Positions 24,976-36,625 of a stretch of DNA of 64,000 nucleotides are shown here, piece after piece. How positions within the stretch are numbered: the first letter of the stretch is position 1; each line of letters begins with the position of its first letter. The DNA lies in the NCBI RefSeq assembly GCF_963924675.1, contig NC_089221.1:89384998-89448997 (forward strand), read 5' to 3'. Source of the stretch: Phocoena phocoena. Lineage: Eukaryota; Chordata; Mammalia; Artiodactyla; Phocoenidae. The notes beneath the pieces are model-generated. The model searched no databases and was not told the DNA's origin. It saw only the letters and a list, made by a program, of their open reading frames with translations. Both the position numbers and the translations under genes were made by a program.

Positions 24976-25709
24976 TTATTAAATTATTCTCAAAATATAA
25001 AATGGGGCTTTTCCCTGATGGACATGATATAAAGATGAATGATTGTTATAACAACAAAATCAAAATGTATATATTTAAGCTAGAGAAATAGAGGAAATTA
25101 TGCAAAGATGTAAGTCTTAATTTTTTTTTTTTGAAGTGCATGGAATTGGAAAGGCAAGCAAAGGGTTTAAAAGAAGAGATTTTATGTCATAATTGTGACC
25201 CAGGAAAGTTTTACTAAGACTTTTGTATAGCATGTCTCTCTTGCTCTTCTTCTATTTTTTCTTATTTGTAAAGTTTCTTGAACTTTGGTCCATTTTAAAG
25301 AATGTGCTGCACAGTACCTGAATATGATGTCTGGCATCTAGTATGGTTGCATAATACCTTCTTTTAAAAAAAAAAAGAATGAATAGAACAAGGATTTATG
25401 TAGCAATGAACAAACTATTATAGAACAGATTAACAAGATAGTAGCCCTATTTTCAAATTAAACGTTTATGCTTTAAGTATCCCGAACCCTCTACTGCTTC
25501 TCCAGCCCTTTCACCTCATTGTATGTTGTTAAGCTCAACACATTCCTGTCAGGAAATCTTTAATTTTTATTTAGACCTTAAAGATCATTTGTGTGTAATT
25601 TAGATTCTTTCTCTGTGAATCAGAAGAACTATAAAGAATTGGAGAACTATACCTCAGTAAAATTAATTAAAAAGCACTGGATTAAGAAAGGCTTTTTTAG
25701 CAAAGCTTT
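24976..25709. other. Intron stretch, nothing recognised
   Basis: AT-rich with short homopolymers (T at 25122-25133, A at 25367-25377). No named repeat. Confidence 0.45.
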
Positions 25710-26006
25710 TTGCAAGATTTTTTTTAAACATCTTTATTGGAGTATAATTGCTTTACATTGTTGGTGTTAGTTGCTGCTGTATATCAAAGTGAATCAGCTA
25801 CACGTATACATACATCCTCATATCCCCTTCCTCTTGCGTCTTCCTCCCACCCTCCCTATCCCACCACTGTAGGTGGACACAAAACACTGAGCTGATCTCC
25901 CTGTGCTATGCAGCTGCTTCCCACTAGCTATGTGTTTTACATTTGGTAGTGTGTATATGTCAATGCTATTCTCTCACTTCGTCCCAGCTTACCCTTGCAA
26001 GGTTTT
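25710..26006 (-). mobile_element. Short L1 3' end, antisense, with target duplication
   Basis: About 270 bases of young-type L1 3' UTR in reverse: a T-run from 25719, then the complement of the terminal 'ctccaataaagatg' block. It is flanked by TTGCAAGATTTT (25710-25721) and TTGCAAGGTTTT (25995-26006), an 11/12 match. The 5' truncation is inside the 3' UTR, so it carries no coding sequence. Confidence 0.85.
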
Positions 26007-26326
26007 GTTTCAAGAAGTGCTTGAAAGTTTGGTCTGTTCTCAGAGATCTCAAGATCCAGTGTTCTGAAGCAGATGACTTCTACAGGTTGAATAGGAAGCT
26101 ATTTTATTCAAAATATCAATTACAAAATAGATTTATTTCTTAAGTAATGGATCTTCACTTAATGCATGAAGATTTCCTCTTTATTGCTCAATAAACGAAT
26201 AATATTTGTTGGATATGTCAATTCCTTTCATCCAGAGTTGACTGGTATACTTCCATGCCAACAGGGGGAGTTAGCGTCAAATAGGAGATCCAGATCTGTG
26301 CCTTTTCTATCTTGCTTTTGGCTCAG

Positions 26327-26532
26327 ACAGGAAGGTCTGTGGACAAATTGACTTCTGTGGGCCCACTATCATCAGCTCTTGGTTGAGATTTGAGATGGAG
26401 AAGAAAAATAGATGTTCCCATTGTGAGGGTAGGCCGGATCCTAGTTCTGACTCCCAGTCCTGTAAAACCTGTACTTTAAAGTACAGCTCTGAGGCTTCCT
26501 ATCCTTCCACATCCGAAGTCAAAAGAGAACAG
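26327..26532 (+). other. Possible unannotated or cryptic exon with two CxxC motifs
   Basis: A strong pyrimidine tract (26300-26320) ends in CTCAG at 26322-26326. The donor is CAG|GTAAGG at 26533. Between them one frame is open for the full 206 bases and contains RCSHC and SCKTC, two CxxC pairs 12 residues apart, then a Ser-rich tail ending VKREQ. It starts in phase 1 or 2, so splicing it from exon A (which ends in phase 0) would use a different frame. That frame hits a TGA near 26384, so inclusion in this gene would act as a poison exon. It may equally be a chance combination. No known domain is recognised. Confidence 0.2.
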
Positions 26533-28536
26533 GTAAGGGGGAAGGCTGTCTCAGGCCTACTTCAGCCAGGGCCCAGAAATGATCTCAGAGTCCAACAGAT
26601 CATCTGTTTTATACTGCTTCTTTATAAATGGGAAGAATATTTTCTCTTGACTTCTGAATATGATAGTAGACAAAATTCTTTTGAAAGAATTCTGTCACTC
26701 AGATGTCAAGCCAAGCCCATTAAAAAATGACAGGGGCTTGTTTTCCATTTTCATTTTATTTTATTTGTTTCCTTTCTTCACCTCTCAGATTTGAGAAAAA
26801 TATGTGCTTTCTACTATTCCAAAACATGGGAAGGGAAAAGAGTACAGTTTTGTTGGATATCTGAGGAGAATCATTGCTCAATTTAAAATCTGTGATGCTA
26901 TTAAGATTTCTTTTTTCCTGATTTCAGTTTCTTTCCTGGCTGGTGAGCCCAATTTTACCTTCTTATTTTCAATTTCTGTCAGCAAAGGAAAATAATATTT
27001 TTCTTGATTGGTATTAAAAAATTGGTGATAATACCTGATAAAGCTTTTTACAATGATATATAACTGTATAGTTAGTACTAATTTTATAATCAATTCTTAC
27101 AGTTTAATTTAGAAACCTGGAACACACTAATTTTTTTAGTATTTTAGTGCATAGCATATCATTTCTCTAAATAAAAGGAATGGAGTCCTATCTTAAATCT
27201 GTTGTTAGTAAAGGATTATGTTTACATGTTATTTTGTAGTTTAAATTTAATTGCCTATATCCAGCAAGTCCCTTAATTAATGACCCTATATTTTAGGCTG
27301 TCATTCTTCTACATTCACTATATTAGGAAAAACAAGTTCTGGCCTTCAACTAAGAATGGTAAATGTCAAAAAAGAACATTTGATGATTATGTAGCCTCAT
27401 ATATTTTTTCTTTTATATTTGAAGAGAGTTTAATCGGCATGTAATTCCTGTTTTAATGTTACTAAATTCAATATTTAAGTTATGGTGTTCTAAATATTAG
27501 TGTCTTATAGTCATTGGGTAAGTACTATTCATAAGTATAAGAATCATTCCTTATATTTGTACGTTTTGTGTTGTCTTGATTTAAGGAGTCATAAAAATGT
27601 TACAGGATGTAGAATACATTGGTGTCATCTTGTCTAATCTATCATTTTATACATAAAAATGTATCTGAAGCCCTAGATAATTAGTGGCTCATGTAGCTAG
27701 CTAGTGACTTGTACAACTCTAATTTTCTGTAGCTTTAAAATAAAGTCCTGCTTCCTTTTCACTCTTCATTTCCTGATATATTTTATGATCTTTATTTGAC
27801 ATTTCTCTGTATTTGTATTTTTTGTATATCTCTTGTTGTTTTTGCAAAAGAACTTTATGCTTTTTATTTACTGATCTTGAAATTGTTTTTAATCCTCTTA
27901 ATTTTTATCTTTTGTGTCAGCTATGCTGCATGTTTTCAAAATAAACTGGAAAAGGTTAAAATTTTGTTATTTAACTATTATAAAAATTTCTACATTGTCA
28001 TGCATTATTCCTACACTATCCTAAAGTAAACAGAGTAAGCGTTTTTGTGTTGATGGCTATCAGGCACCATCCTCAAGTAGACATTAAGTATAGGTATGCA
28101 CACTGTCTTCAAGTAGATACTTATTGAACTCTCATACCTGTGAACTTCCACCCATAATTGTAATAATTTATCTTTGGTTATTAGCTAATGCTGGCCTAAA
28201 TACAATGAGATCTTTTAGACTTATGATAAATCTGTAAATATACTTTTAAGCATTTAAACATTTATCATCAGTCTGCTTAGTCAGATGTTACTATACCCAC
28301 TCAGACACACACATATTCAGATCCACCTCTACTAGCTTATGTGATGATTCTGTACCTGAATTGATTAAAGGAGGGTCCTGTATTCTTATGGAGTCACTAT
28401 TTATCCTCCTTTCATAGGGTGTTCTGACTTCTTTGGTTCTTGCTCTCTGATATTATTTTATGATGTTTCCAGTGAATCCTTATCACCATAAGATACATAC
28501 TGACTCGTAAGTGTTCATTTTAGGCAGGAGCCATCC

Positions 28537-28569
28537 CCTTTTACCAGAAAGTCAGATTCTGGTAAAAGG
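28537..28569. repeat. Perfect 13-bp inverted repeat, 7-base loop
   Basis: CCTTTTACCAGAA at 28537-28549 pairs exactly with its complement at 28557-28569. It is not part of a repeat I recognise. Confidence 0.9.
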
Positions 28570-29374
28570 TCCAGGCCTAGTTTGTCGTCTTCTGCTAAAC
28601 TTTTGCCCCCCATGTTGCTGTCGCTAGCCATCTGCTCCCTCTGTCAATTAGTGTCATATTAATTCTGTGTTGTATATGGCAGATTCATTCTTTACTGTAT
28701 TTTCACTTCCCTTAAGCATCCTCGTGCAACTCTCATCTTTTCAAAAATTTTTTACTGTGCCCCCTGGAATCTTATTCTGGTAAGCAAACTTCCTTTTCAA
28801 GAGAGGATTCATCCTCTCATATCCAGTATAACTCAGTGTTGAGAAGTGTTCCTTAATACTGCCTTTTGTATTCCTTCACTTGATGTGAAAGCCTCTGTGT
28901 TTTCAAGGCTTGTGGGGTTTGGTTGTACTACATTTACTCCTTCTCATTGCTGAATTCTTTCATGTTTTTGGTCATTCCTCTTCATTTATCAAAGAATGTG
29001 TTCTCTGGTTCATTGTGTGTTTTTCTACCCATAGGTATTTGGGATGACTTTAGCATTCATGTGGAAGATCCATCCAAAATCTTAGTTTCTATGTTCATCA
29101 ATCAAAAAATAATATTGACCGAGGGATGGTAGCTAGTAAGCAAGTTTAGGTTAAGAGAATTTCTCTTAAAGGTGGAAGAGAGCTCCTTGGCCCTTTTTCC
29201 TCTTGAGTTTCTGGCATCAGCTCTGGACTGCTTACTTTCCTGTTTTATAAGAAACACAAAACCTTATTTGGTTAGTTTAGTTTTAGACATATTTTTGCCA
29301 CATATAGTTTAGTGCAATTCTGACTGAAGGAATAAGTAAAATTTTAGTGAAAATAGAAAAATGTGACTTGGAAT

Positions 29375-29614
29375 AGTACTGCTATTTTCTTTTTTTTTTT
29401 TTTTTTTGCGGTACACGGGCCTCTCACTGTTGTGGCCTCTCCCGCTGCGGAGCACAGGCTACGGACGCGCAGGCCCAGTGGCCATGGCTCACGGGCCCAG
29501 CTGCTCCGCAGCATGTGGGATCTTCCCGGACTGGGGCACGAACCCGTGTCCCCTGCATCGGCAGGCGGACTCTCAACCACTGCGCCACCAGGGAAGCCCA
29601 GTACTGCTATTTTC
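29375..29614 (-). mobile_element. CHR/CHRS-type SINE (tRNA-derived), antisense, with perfect target duplication
   Basis: The body is 29390-29599. Read on the minus strand it starts with the tRNA-like head: TTCCCTGGTGGCGCAGTGG holds the A box and GGTTCGTGCC the B box. The GC-rich tRNA-unrelated part follows, ending in a poly(A) tail (T-run 29390-29407). The flanks AGTACTGCTATTTTC at 29375-29389 and 29600-29614 are identical over 15 bases. This SINE class is tRNA-Glu derived and characteristic of cetaceans, hippos and ruminants; this subtype reads as cetacean. Open frames across it are not host genes. Confidence 0.93.
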
Positions 29615-31050
29615 ACTGTTATTATTTATTTGTTTGTATGTTTTAGAAGGTGCTTGCCTCCACAGGAGCTTGTGTAGCACTAAGATTATTAAGGTAGAAT
29701 AATTTTAATGCGTCAATAGATGTTATTGATTCTAATATTAACAAATCTGGCTATCACATTTTGCTTTTATAAATATCTATATTTTGAAGGCATGGTATTC
29801 TCCCTCCCCACCAGCTCTCTAGTTTCTGGTTGAATTATTTGGAAGACTTAATTGCCTCTGCAGATTGACAGAGTGTCACAAGATGTTTTAAAGTTATATA
29901 TGTATTTCAGTGTTTGGTGATATGATAACAGTATTTATGAAAGTAGTTAATTTGGTGAGTTCTTGAGATTTATTGTAGGACAATCTTTTTCATGAGGACA
30001 AAAACAAAGATTTCAGGATTTTAAGGGCAAATTTTACATATGTTAAGAGAAAACAAGGTAATTGTACATACTTCAGATTGTCCTTGCTAATTTTATAATT
30101 TTAGGTTATTGCTTTATATGCTCAATTTCTAAAAAATGATTTATTCTAGCTATCAATGATGTAATTTTTGTATGGCATCTGCCTTGAAAGTATACATCTA
30201 TTAAAACTGTTTTTGCTTTTTTCTTAAGAGGATGAGAGAGAGTGGAAGTGGTAGAAAGTATGGTCAAAATTATAAAATAAACCAAAAGGATGAATGATAG
30301 GTGAATACTTTAGGCTCTGTATCTAGTCATTTAGCCAAATAATCCCTGGGGTCTTTATAGTTTACTTTTTGTTATGCTTTTCTATGTATTTAAAAAATAT
30401 TATATAAACTTTATTCTGATTAAGAAACATACCTAGAGACATCTGAAAACATTGGATATATGTTGAAAATTCATCCCAAAATATAGACTCTAGTAGCCCT
30501 GAGGAAACTGGTGAAAGAGGAATGGCATGAAATATTTTTTAGCTTTTTTACTCAATCACAGCAGGTAAAGTATTTCTAAATTTCTAATATTATAGAGGTG
30601 TATGTCCTGCAATAATCAGTAAAAATTGCTGTTTCTTGTTTTGTTTGGTGGTAGCAAGAAAGCATTGGCCACCTTAAAGCTTCTCTTTGCCCCCTCACAA
30701 AATAATCTTGAATTAACAAAACACACAAAAGTAGATTGCAGAATGTATTATTGCTAATTCACTTTAAGTGATTATGGAACCAAGGGCAAATACTTCATTA
30801 GATAAAGCTAAATCTTGTGAATTCCTATCATGTTTCCAGGTATAATCGAGACACCATTCGAGTCACTGTTTACTAGAATTCCATAAATCCTCGGTTACAT
30901 GGTTTAGCTATTGCATTATTTCACCCAATGAAAGGTTAGCTTTTCCTTTGTATTTAAGTTAACATGTATTTAAGATACATGAGCATCTTATGGAATTGAG
31001 CTTGAGAAATGAAGACTCTTATGGCTTGCTGATGATAGGCTCTCTGTGAA
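29615..31050. other. AT-rich intron, nothing recognised
   Basis: No repeat, exon or tandem structure recognised in about 1.4 kb. Confidence 0.45.
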
Positions 31051-31281
31051 TGAAGGGAACAGAGGCATGGACATATATACACTACCAAACGTAAGGTAGA
31101 TAGCTAGTGGGAAGCAGCCGCATAGCACAGGGCGATCAGCTCGGTGCTTTGTGACCGCCTGGAGGGGTGGGATAGGGAGGGTGGATGGGAACATATGTAT
31201 ATGTATAACTGATTCACTTTGTTATAAAGCAGAAAGTAACACACCATTGTAAAGCAATTATACTCCAATAAAGATGTAAAA
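31051..31281 (+). mobile_element. Short L1 3' end, sense
   Basis: About 230 bases of young-type L1 3' UTR. The left edge is near 'ggcatggacatatatacact', followed by the 'gggaagcagccgcatagcac' block, then 'ctccaataaagatg' and poly(A) at about 31269-31280. No convincing target duplication was found. Confidence 0.85.
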
Positions 31282-31655
31282 AAAAAAAAGAAGAAGACCT
31301 GTTGATGAAAAAATTGTTCCAGAATATGGCCTTGTTTCAAGGTTAAGAATACTTTAAGCCCAGTAGTAAACCATGTATTTTTTTTAAGAATGGTTATAAA
31401 AAGTGGTAGGCAAAATACTGCTTATTTTAAAATTATAGTTCTCTACTTAATCACAAATCTATGCCATTATTCATCTTTGCAATAAGCACAGAATACTTAT
31501 TGCAAACATTAAATTTTTGAACTCCACAGTTAGCTGATAGTTCATGTAAACTTTACCATCTAACTTAGATTTTGGTCAAGTGTTAGTTTATATTTTATAA
31601 ATTATTATAGATTTTTCTAAGGAAAAAAAAAAGCAAGTATGATTTGGGGGTGGTG
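31282..31655. other. Intron stretch, nothing recognised
   Basis: AT-rich; no feature seen. Confidence 0.45.
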
Positions 31656-32635
31656 GTGTTAAGTGAGGAGGAACGAGTGACTAACTGGCTCTATGAGCGA
31701 GTGAGAGGGAGAGACATAGGTGGAGTGGAGGGCGGCTACCATAGGTGACTGAGGTCATACTGGCTCCGCTCACCAAGTGCCCAGGGCAGTAGGAGCAGGC
31801 CGATGGGAGCGAGTGATTTCAGTTTGGGATGTTTAAAATTTGAGGTGTCCTGAACTTTCTTGTAGAGATGATTAGCAGGCAGTTTGAGATGTCCTTCTGA
31901 AGCTGGAGATTAAGACTTGGGAGTGTCCAGTGTAATTAAAGAAGGAGTGAGAGAAAAAGAAGAAAGTAGGGTAATTTGAAAGATACAAGAACAAAAGAGT
32001 GAACAGTGCAGTGGAGAGATAGATAAGGCTGAAAAGCTTTCTGTGATTTTGGCAACTTAAGAGGTCCTTAGTGAGCTCAAAGAGAATTGTTTCTGTGGAT
32101 GGGGGAGGAAGGAGGTTAGGTTGCAATAGACCTAGGAGTGAAGAGGGTGAAGAAGTGAGGTTTCAGTTGAGGAAACAGTTTCAGAATATTTAAGAATAAG
32201 ATGTATTTGAGATTAAGTCCAGAATGAGGGACTTTAGACATGTACCTCACCTCTCTGAGTCTGAGTTTCCTAAAAAACTGCTGGTGATTTGAGTCTGAAA
32301 CACAGGAGACGAGGCTGTCTTGGTTATCGTAGAATCAGTGAGCACCCCACAGGAGCAGGAGTTTTTTTCTGTTTGCTTTTTCACTGATAGCTCCCTAGAG
32401 CCTGCATTACCGTCTGGAATACTGTAGTTGTTCAACAAACATTTGTTAAAAAATGAGAGTGATCACACAGGAAGATGGTACAGTATGAGGAAAAGGCTAA
32501 GACCAGAAGCTTGGGGAACTGGGTGGGTAGAGCAAGTAAGGCTCACAATGGAGACTAAGGAGGGACAAGAGAGAGGAAAGAGGAGAGTCACACAAAGAAG
32601 CATTTCAGGAAAGGAGCCATCAGTAAGACACAAAT
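31656..32635 (-). mobile_element. Probable decayed L2 fragments, antisense
   Basis: G/A-rich plus strand. Pieces resemble the upstream part of antisense L2, the 'ggcagtttgagatgtccttc' block near 31880 and the 'gacttgggagtgtccagtg' block near 31915. Between about 32220 and 32460 the text is different and may hold a MIR or other old fragment. Divergence is high and edges are uncertain. Confidence 0.4.
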
Positions 32636-33225
32636 GCTGAGAAAGCTTGGATTCGTTTTCTCTGCTGTGTTACCAATCACCACAAACTTACTGGCTTCAA
32701 ACAGGTCCTGCTTATTAGTTCACAGTTCTGTGGGTCCAGTTCTGTGTTGTCCAGGCCTGGCCCAACTCTTTGCTCAGGGTCTCATGATGTCAAAGTCAGT
32801 GTGTTGGCTGGCTGCATTCTCATCTGAAGCATGGGGGTCCTCTTCAAGCTCATGTGGCTGGGGCAAAATTCAGTTCCTTGCATTTGAGGACTGAGGTCCT
32901 GGTGAGCTACTTTTAGCTCGCAGAGGCCACCAGAATACCTTGCCATGTAGTCCCCTCCGGCAATGGAGAATCTTCCTCACACTGAATCTCTCTTAAGCTT
33001 TAAGTCTCTGCCTTCAGGAAGAGGCCAGTCTCTTTTAAGGGCTCACCTGATTGGGTCAGGCATACTCAGAATATTCTCCCTTTCTTACAGTCAGCTGTGC
33101 CACGTAACATAACCTAATCATGGGCGTGAAATCCACCATATCACTGTCCTAGTGATAATGCAGGATGTGCATGCGAAAGGGTGGGAACTTTAGAGACCAT
33201 TTGAGAAATCTGCCTTCCACAGAGC
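32636..33225 (-). mobile_element. Old LTR-like dispersed repeat
   Basis: Starts with the common mammalian repeat text 'tgctgtgttaccaatcacca', 'ttagttcacagttctgtggg', and continues through 'catgtggctggggcaaaatt' to about 33225. I know it as a MaLR/ERVL-type LTR seen in reverse but cannot assign a subfamily. The 86-codon open frame at 32634-32894 lies within it and is not a gene. Confidence 0.45.
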
Positions 33226-33656
33226 TCAAGCAAAATGAAAACTGAATAGAGACTAGGAGATTTGGCAATACCTTCTTCCAGGATGGTAGTAAAAACCTGG
33301 AAATACTACCCAAATTTAAGGCGTGCAGGTAGAGTTTTACACTTAGAAACAAATAGAAAAACACCCAGTTTCTCCATAGGTCATTCTTTCTGTGACCTCT
33401 ACTCTGAAACTAGAAGTAGGAGAAAAAATGATCTATTTGGATTTCACAGATGAATGTAACTAAGTTCACATAATAAAGATCAGAAAGAATCTTAGAATTT
33501 TCTACTCTTATTTAGAAGCAGTTCTAATGAACTTATTTTCATGATTTCTCAGTGTACTGTAGATTAGAAAGAGCAAATGGTAAATAGCGAGTGCAGGCGT
33601 GGGGTGGTGGAGGAGAGGGGGAGGAGTGGAATCAAGAATTGTCGGTAGCAGTAAGT
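33226..33656. other. Intron stretch, nothing recognised
   Basis: No repeat or exon recognised. Confidence 0.45.
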
Positions 33657-33885
33657 GATAACCCATTTATTATTATTTTTTTTTGCGGTACGTGGGCCTC
33701 TCACTGTTGTGGCCTCTCCCGTTGCGAGCACAGGCTCCGGACGCGCAGGCTCAGCGGCCATGGCTCACGGGCCCAGCCGCTCTGCGGCATGTGGGATCTT
33801 CCCAGACCGGGGCACGAACCCGTGTCCCCTGCATCAGCAGGCGGACTCTCAACCACTGCGCCACCAGGGAAGCCCGATAACCCAT
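33657..33885 (-). mobile_element. CHR/CHRS-type SINE, antisense, with target duplication
   Basis: Body about 33667-33875. It has the same structure as the SINE at 29390, with tRNA-like head, A and B boxes on the minus strand, and a T-run at 33677-33684. It is flanked by GATAACCCAT at 33657-33666 and 33876-33885. Open frames in this element on both strands (for example 33591-34016) are read-through of the SINE. Confidence 0.92.
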
Positions 33886-33911
33886 ATTTTAACACCAAGG
33901 GAGGAATCTGG

Positions 33912-33930
33912 AAAAAAAAAAAAAAAAAAA
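33912..33930. repeat. Poly(A) run
   Basis: Nineteen consecutive A, 26 bases beyond the SINE target duplication and independent of it. Confidence 0.95.
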
Positions 33931-34394
33931 GGCACAAAATACAGATAGAAGAAATTCCAAAACGGAGTCTTATAGTTTTGACTCAGCAAGATAAGGCCAG
34001 ATTATGTTCATTTTGAACTATGTAACAAAACAGAAATACAAATTTGATTTGTGAAGATAATCTTTTTTAAAGATATGGTCAAATAAGGCATCTCATTAGT
34101 GCCATTTAGTTTTAAAGGAAGTTATTCTTTTAAAAAGTATTAATTTCTATGCATTAAGATATGATAATTAGCTATTTGATTTTATTTTGTACCTTTAAAG
34201 CCTTAAGACAATTTGTTGGTAATTTTTTGAATCTGTATATAATTCTTAGAGGGCTGAAGCTGATTTAAAACAATTCTAGATATTAATCCTTTGGTTCTAT
34301 AAATTATATTGTTGCCACCCAATCAGTATAGGGAAGAGAACAAATGATGTGATTTAGATTACGTTTCAGGTTTGAGTGTAAGAATTAGTATTCT
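33931..34394. other. AT-rich intron, nothing recognised
   Basis: No feature seen. Confidence 0.45.
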
Positions 34395-34590
34395 GAGTAA
34401 GAACTTCTTATTGTCCTTGCAAAAGTTATTTACCCACTCCAAACTTTGGCTTTCTAATCTATGAAGTGAGGCTAACAGGACCTGCTATATAGTGTTATAG
34501 ATGATTAAATCTACAGAAGACTTCATGGACAGGGTCCGTGGTGCTTGGCACATAGTTAGTGCTCAATAAATGTTAGCTACCTTCAGTGTT
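34395..34590 (+). mobile_element. MIR SINE fragment
   Basis: MIR core and tail: 'ttctaatctatgaagtgagg' near 34452, 'gtgcttggcacatagttagt' at 34541-34560 and the terminal 'gctcaataaatgttagcta'. Confidence 0.7.
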
Positions 34591-34878
34591 AAGGCCATTT
34601 TCTAAGCATGTCAATATTTTTTTCACAGAGACTTCAAGCAGTGTATTATGACTGTCTTCTTTGACATAGCCCCTAAAACTTTAGCAATAGTGATGTTTTA
34701 TTCATGTATTTGAAAATACTTAAAATCATTTGGGTTCTCACTACTTTGAGATTTAATGAATTTTTAGGCACTGAATGAAGCATTTCTGACATGTGGATCC
34801 AAACTTTCCTGTATCTGTATTCAAAGGCCTCTCCCCTATCTTAGTGTTTTATCTTTAGTGAAAAAAAAAAAAAAAGAT

Positions 34879-34907
34879 AATTGTATCTGTCTGATACAGA
34901 TACAATT
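34879..34907. repeat. Perfect 12-bp inverted repeat, 5-base loop
   Basis: AATTGTATCTGT (34879-34890) pairs with ACAGATACAATT (34896-34907). It lies just after an A-run at 34861-34875. Confidence 0.9.
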
Positions 34908-34950
34908 TCAATCATATCTAACATTTCACCATTTCGGGTCCCAAATGGCG

Positions 34951-34984
34951 TTGTGTGTGTGTGTGCACGTGTGTGTGTGTGTGA
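34951..34984. repeat. (GT)n microsatellite with GTGCAC interruption
   Basis: Alternating GT interrupted once by GCAC at 34965-34968. Confidence 0.93.
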
Positions 34985-36149
34985 GAGTATATCTTCATAT
35001 TAGCAGCATTCCTCAGTCTTATAATTATTTTTAATTAAGATTTACTGGTCTTTTTCTGTTTTTATTACATTCTTTGAGATATGGTATTCAAAATAGTGCA
35101 TCTTTTTGGGGTATAAATGAACAACACTTTTATACTAAATGTTATGAATTTGAATGTAGTAATTGTTTCAATGTAACGTTTCTACTTTAATGTCATTAGA
35201 GCCTTTCCTCCCCACCCTACCCTGAATTTTTGAATGAGTGACCAATGCCCAGCATTTGGTTGGCTTAGTGGATGTAATCTAGGCCATGTGTTACAGTGGA
35301 AAAAGGAGTTAGCTTTGTCATCATATGTGTGTCATGAGTCAAGTCATCTTACCTACTCTGATTTCCATTTTCTCAACTGTTATGAGTGAAAAGGTTGAAG
35401 TAGAAAATTCTCTAGCTTGAAAGATTCCTTCTAACGCTGATTCTATATAAAACATGAAAAAAGTGTGATAGAATAAGGACTATGGCCCAGTAATTTTTAT
35501 ACTTGTTTTCAATGTTAATCTTTTTACTACATGTCCTATCTGTGTAAACTTATACTAATCAACTTATTTTTTTTTCTTAGTAGTTGGTTGCCTTTGAAAT
35601 TCCTTCTTTCTTTGCTGGCACCTTATTATCGGAAACAATATTGGACCCCAAAATGTGAAAACCGCATATGGTAATTAGTATGAAAATAGATGCTAGCAAA
35701 GCAAATAAAAAAGTTAGCCACTGTTCCAGCTACTGTACTGTAAATGAATGAAGAGCCAGAGGGAGACAGTCCTGTGACTTTGCTACTGCTGAGCTGTGCA
35801 TATTGCTGTATAGTTTCTGGAGTTATCAAGGTTCCTTTTGAGAAAAACTGTCTTTGGGACTGCAGCTGTACTTCTGATAGTGGATTTGGGGGCAAGGTGT
35901 TGCTGGTCAGCAACCTTGTCTCTGGTCAGAGATTAGGTTCTAAAACCTGGAGTGGGAAATGAACAATAAAAAATGCATATATGCACATTTTAATCTCACT
36001 GTATAGAATTTATGAGAATAATGCAATTTTTAACCAGTTTTCCTGATGAATAGAATTCATATAAGGGTGAATTTTTTTTTTTTTTGATGTTTAGAGTAGC
36101 TGATGATCACTTTACAAGGTAAATATTCAGTGATTCTTTGTCAGCTGTA

Positions 36150-36625
36150 TATTAGTTTCCCAGGACTGCTCTCACAAATTACCACAAACTTGCTGGCTTA
36201 AAAGCAACATAGATTTATTCTCTCACAGTTCTAGAGGCCAGAAGTTAAAAATCAGGGTGTCTGCAGAGTTGGTTCCTTCTGGAGATTCTGAGCGAGAACA
36301 GTTCCATGTCTCCCTCGTAGCTTCTGGTGGTTGGCTATTGGCAAACCCTGGCATTTCTTGACCTGTGGACACATCACACCAATCTCTGTTTCCCTTCTTC
36401 ACATTGCCTTCTCTTCTGTGTTTTTTCCTCTTCTGTTTAAGTCTTCTTATAAGGAAGCTTGTCTTTGGATTTAGGACCCACCTGGACAATCCAGGAAGAT
36501 CTCATTTTGAGATCCTTAATTTACTTGTATCTGCAGAAATGCTTTTTCCAAGAAAGGTCACATTTACAGGTGCTGGGTGGACATATCTTTTGGGGGAGGG
36601 TGTCACATCCAACCCATTACAGCTG
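36150..36625 (-). mobile_element. Solo LTR, probably ERVL-MaLR class, antisense
   Basis: Reverse orientation of the same broad LTR type as 23660-24106. It starts 'attagtttcccaggactgct' and passes through 'ttattctctcacagttctag'. It ends with the complement of the LTR start ('ccaacccattacag' near 36610). No internal genes. Open frames at 36223-36489 and 36365-36712 overlap it and are not host genes. Confidence 0.55.

Larger units (their letters stand above)
26007..29374. other. 3.4 kb of unique-looking intron
   Basis: Apart from a possible cryptic exon (26327-26532) and a short perfect hairpin (28537-28569), I see no repeat family or gene. This is the longest stretch without a recognised mobile element. 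Confidence 0.4.
34591..36149. other. Intron with hairpin and GT microsatellite
   Basis: Mostly unassigned. It contains a 12-bp inverted repeat at 34879-34907 and (GT)n at 34951-34984. A fragment at about 35300-35450 may be an old MIR relative. Confidence 0.4.

Noticed and set aside
29540..29599. tRNA gene-like A and B boxes on the minus strand
   Set aside because: They belong to the SINE head; the rest of the tRNA fold is not maintained.
29344..29702. Open frames of 90-104 codons on both strands
   Set aside because: They lie across a tRNA-derived SINE with target duplications. The apparent peptides are the standard translations of that SINE.
33591..34016. 141-codon + strand frame and overlapping frames
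   Set aside because: Read-through of the second SINE and an adjacent A-run; no splice signals and no conserved domain.
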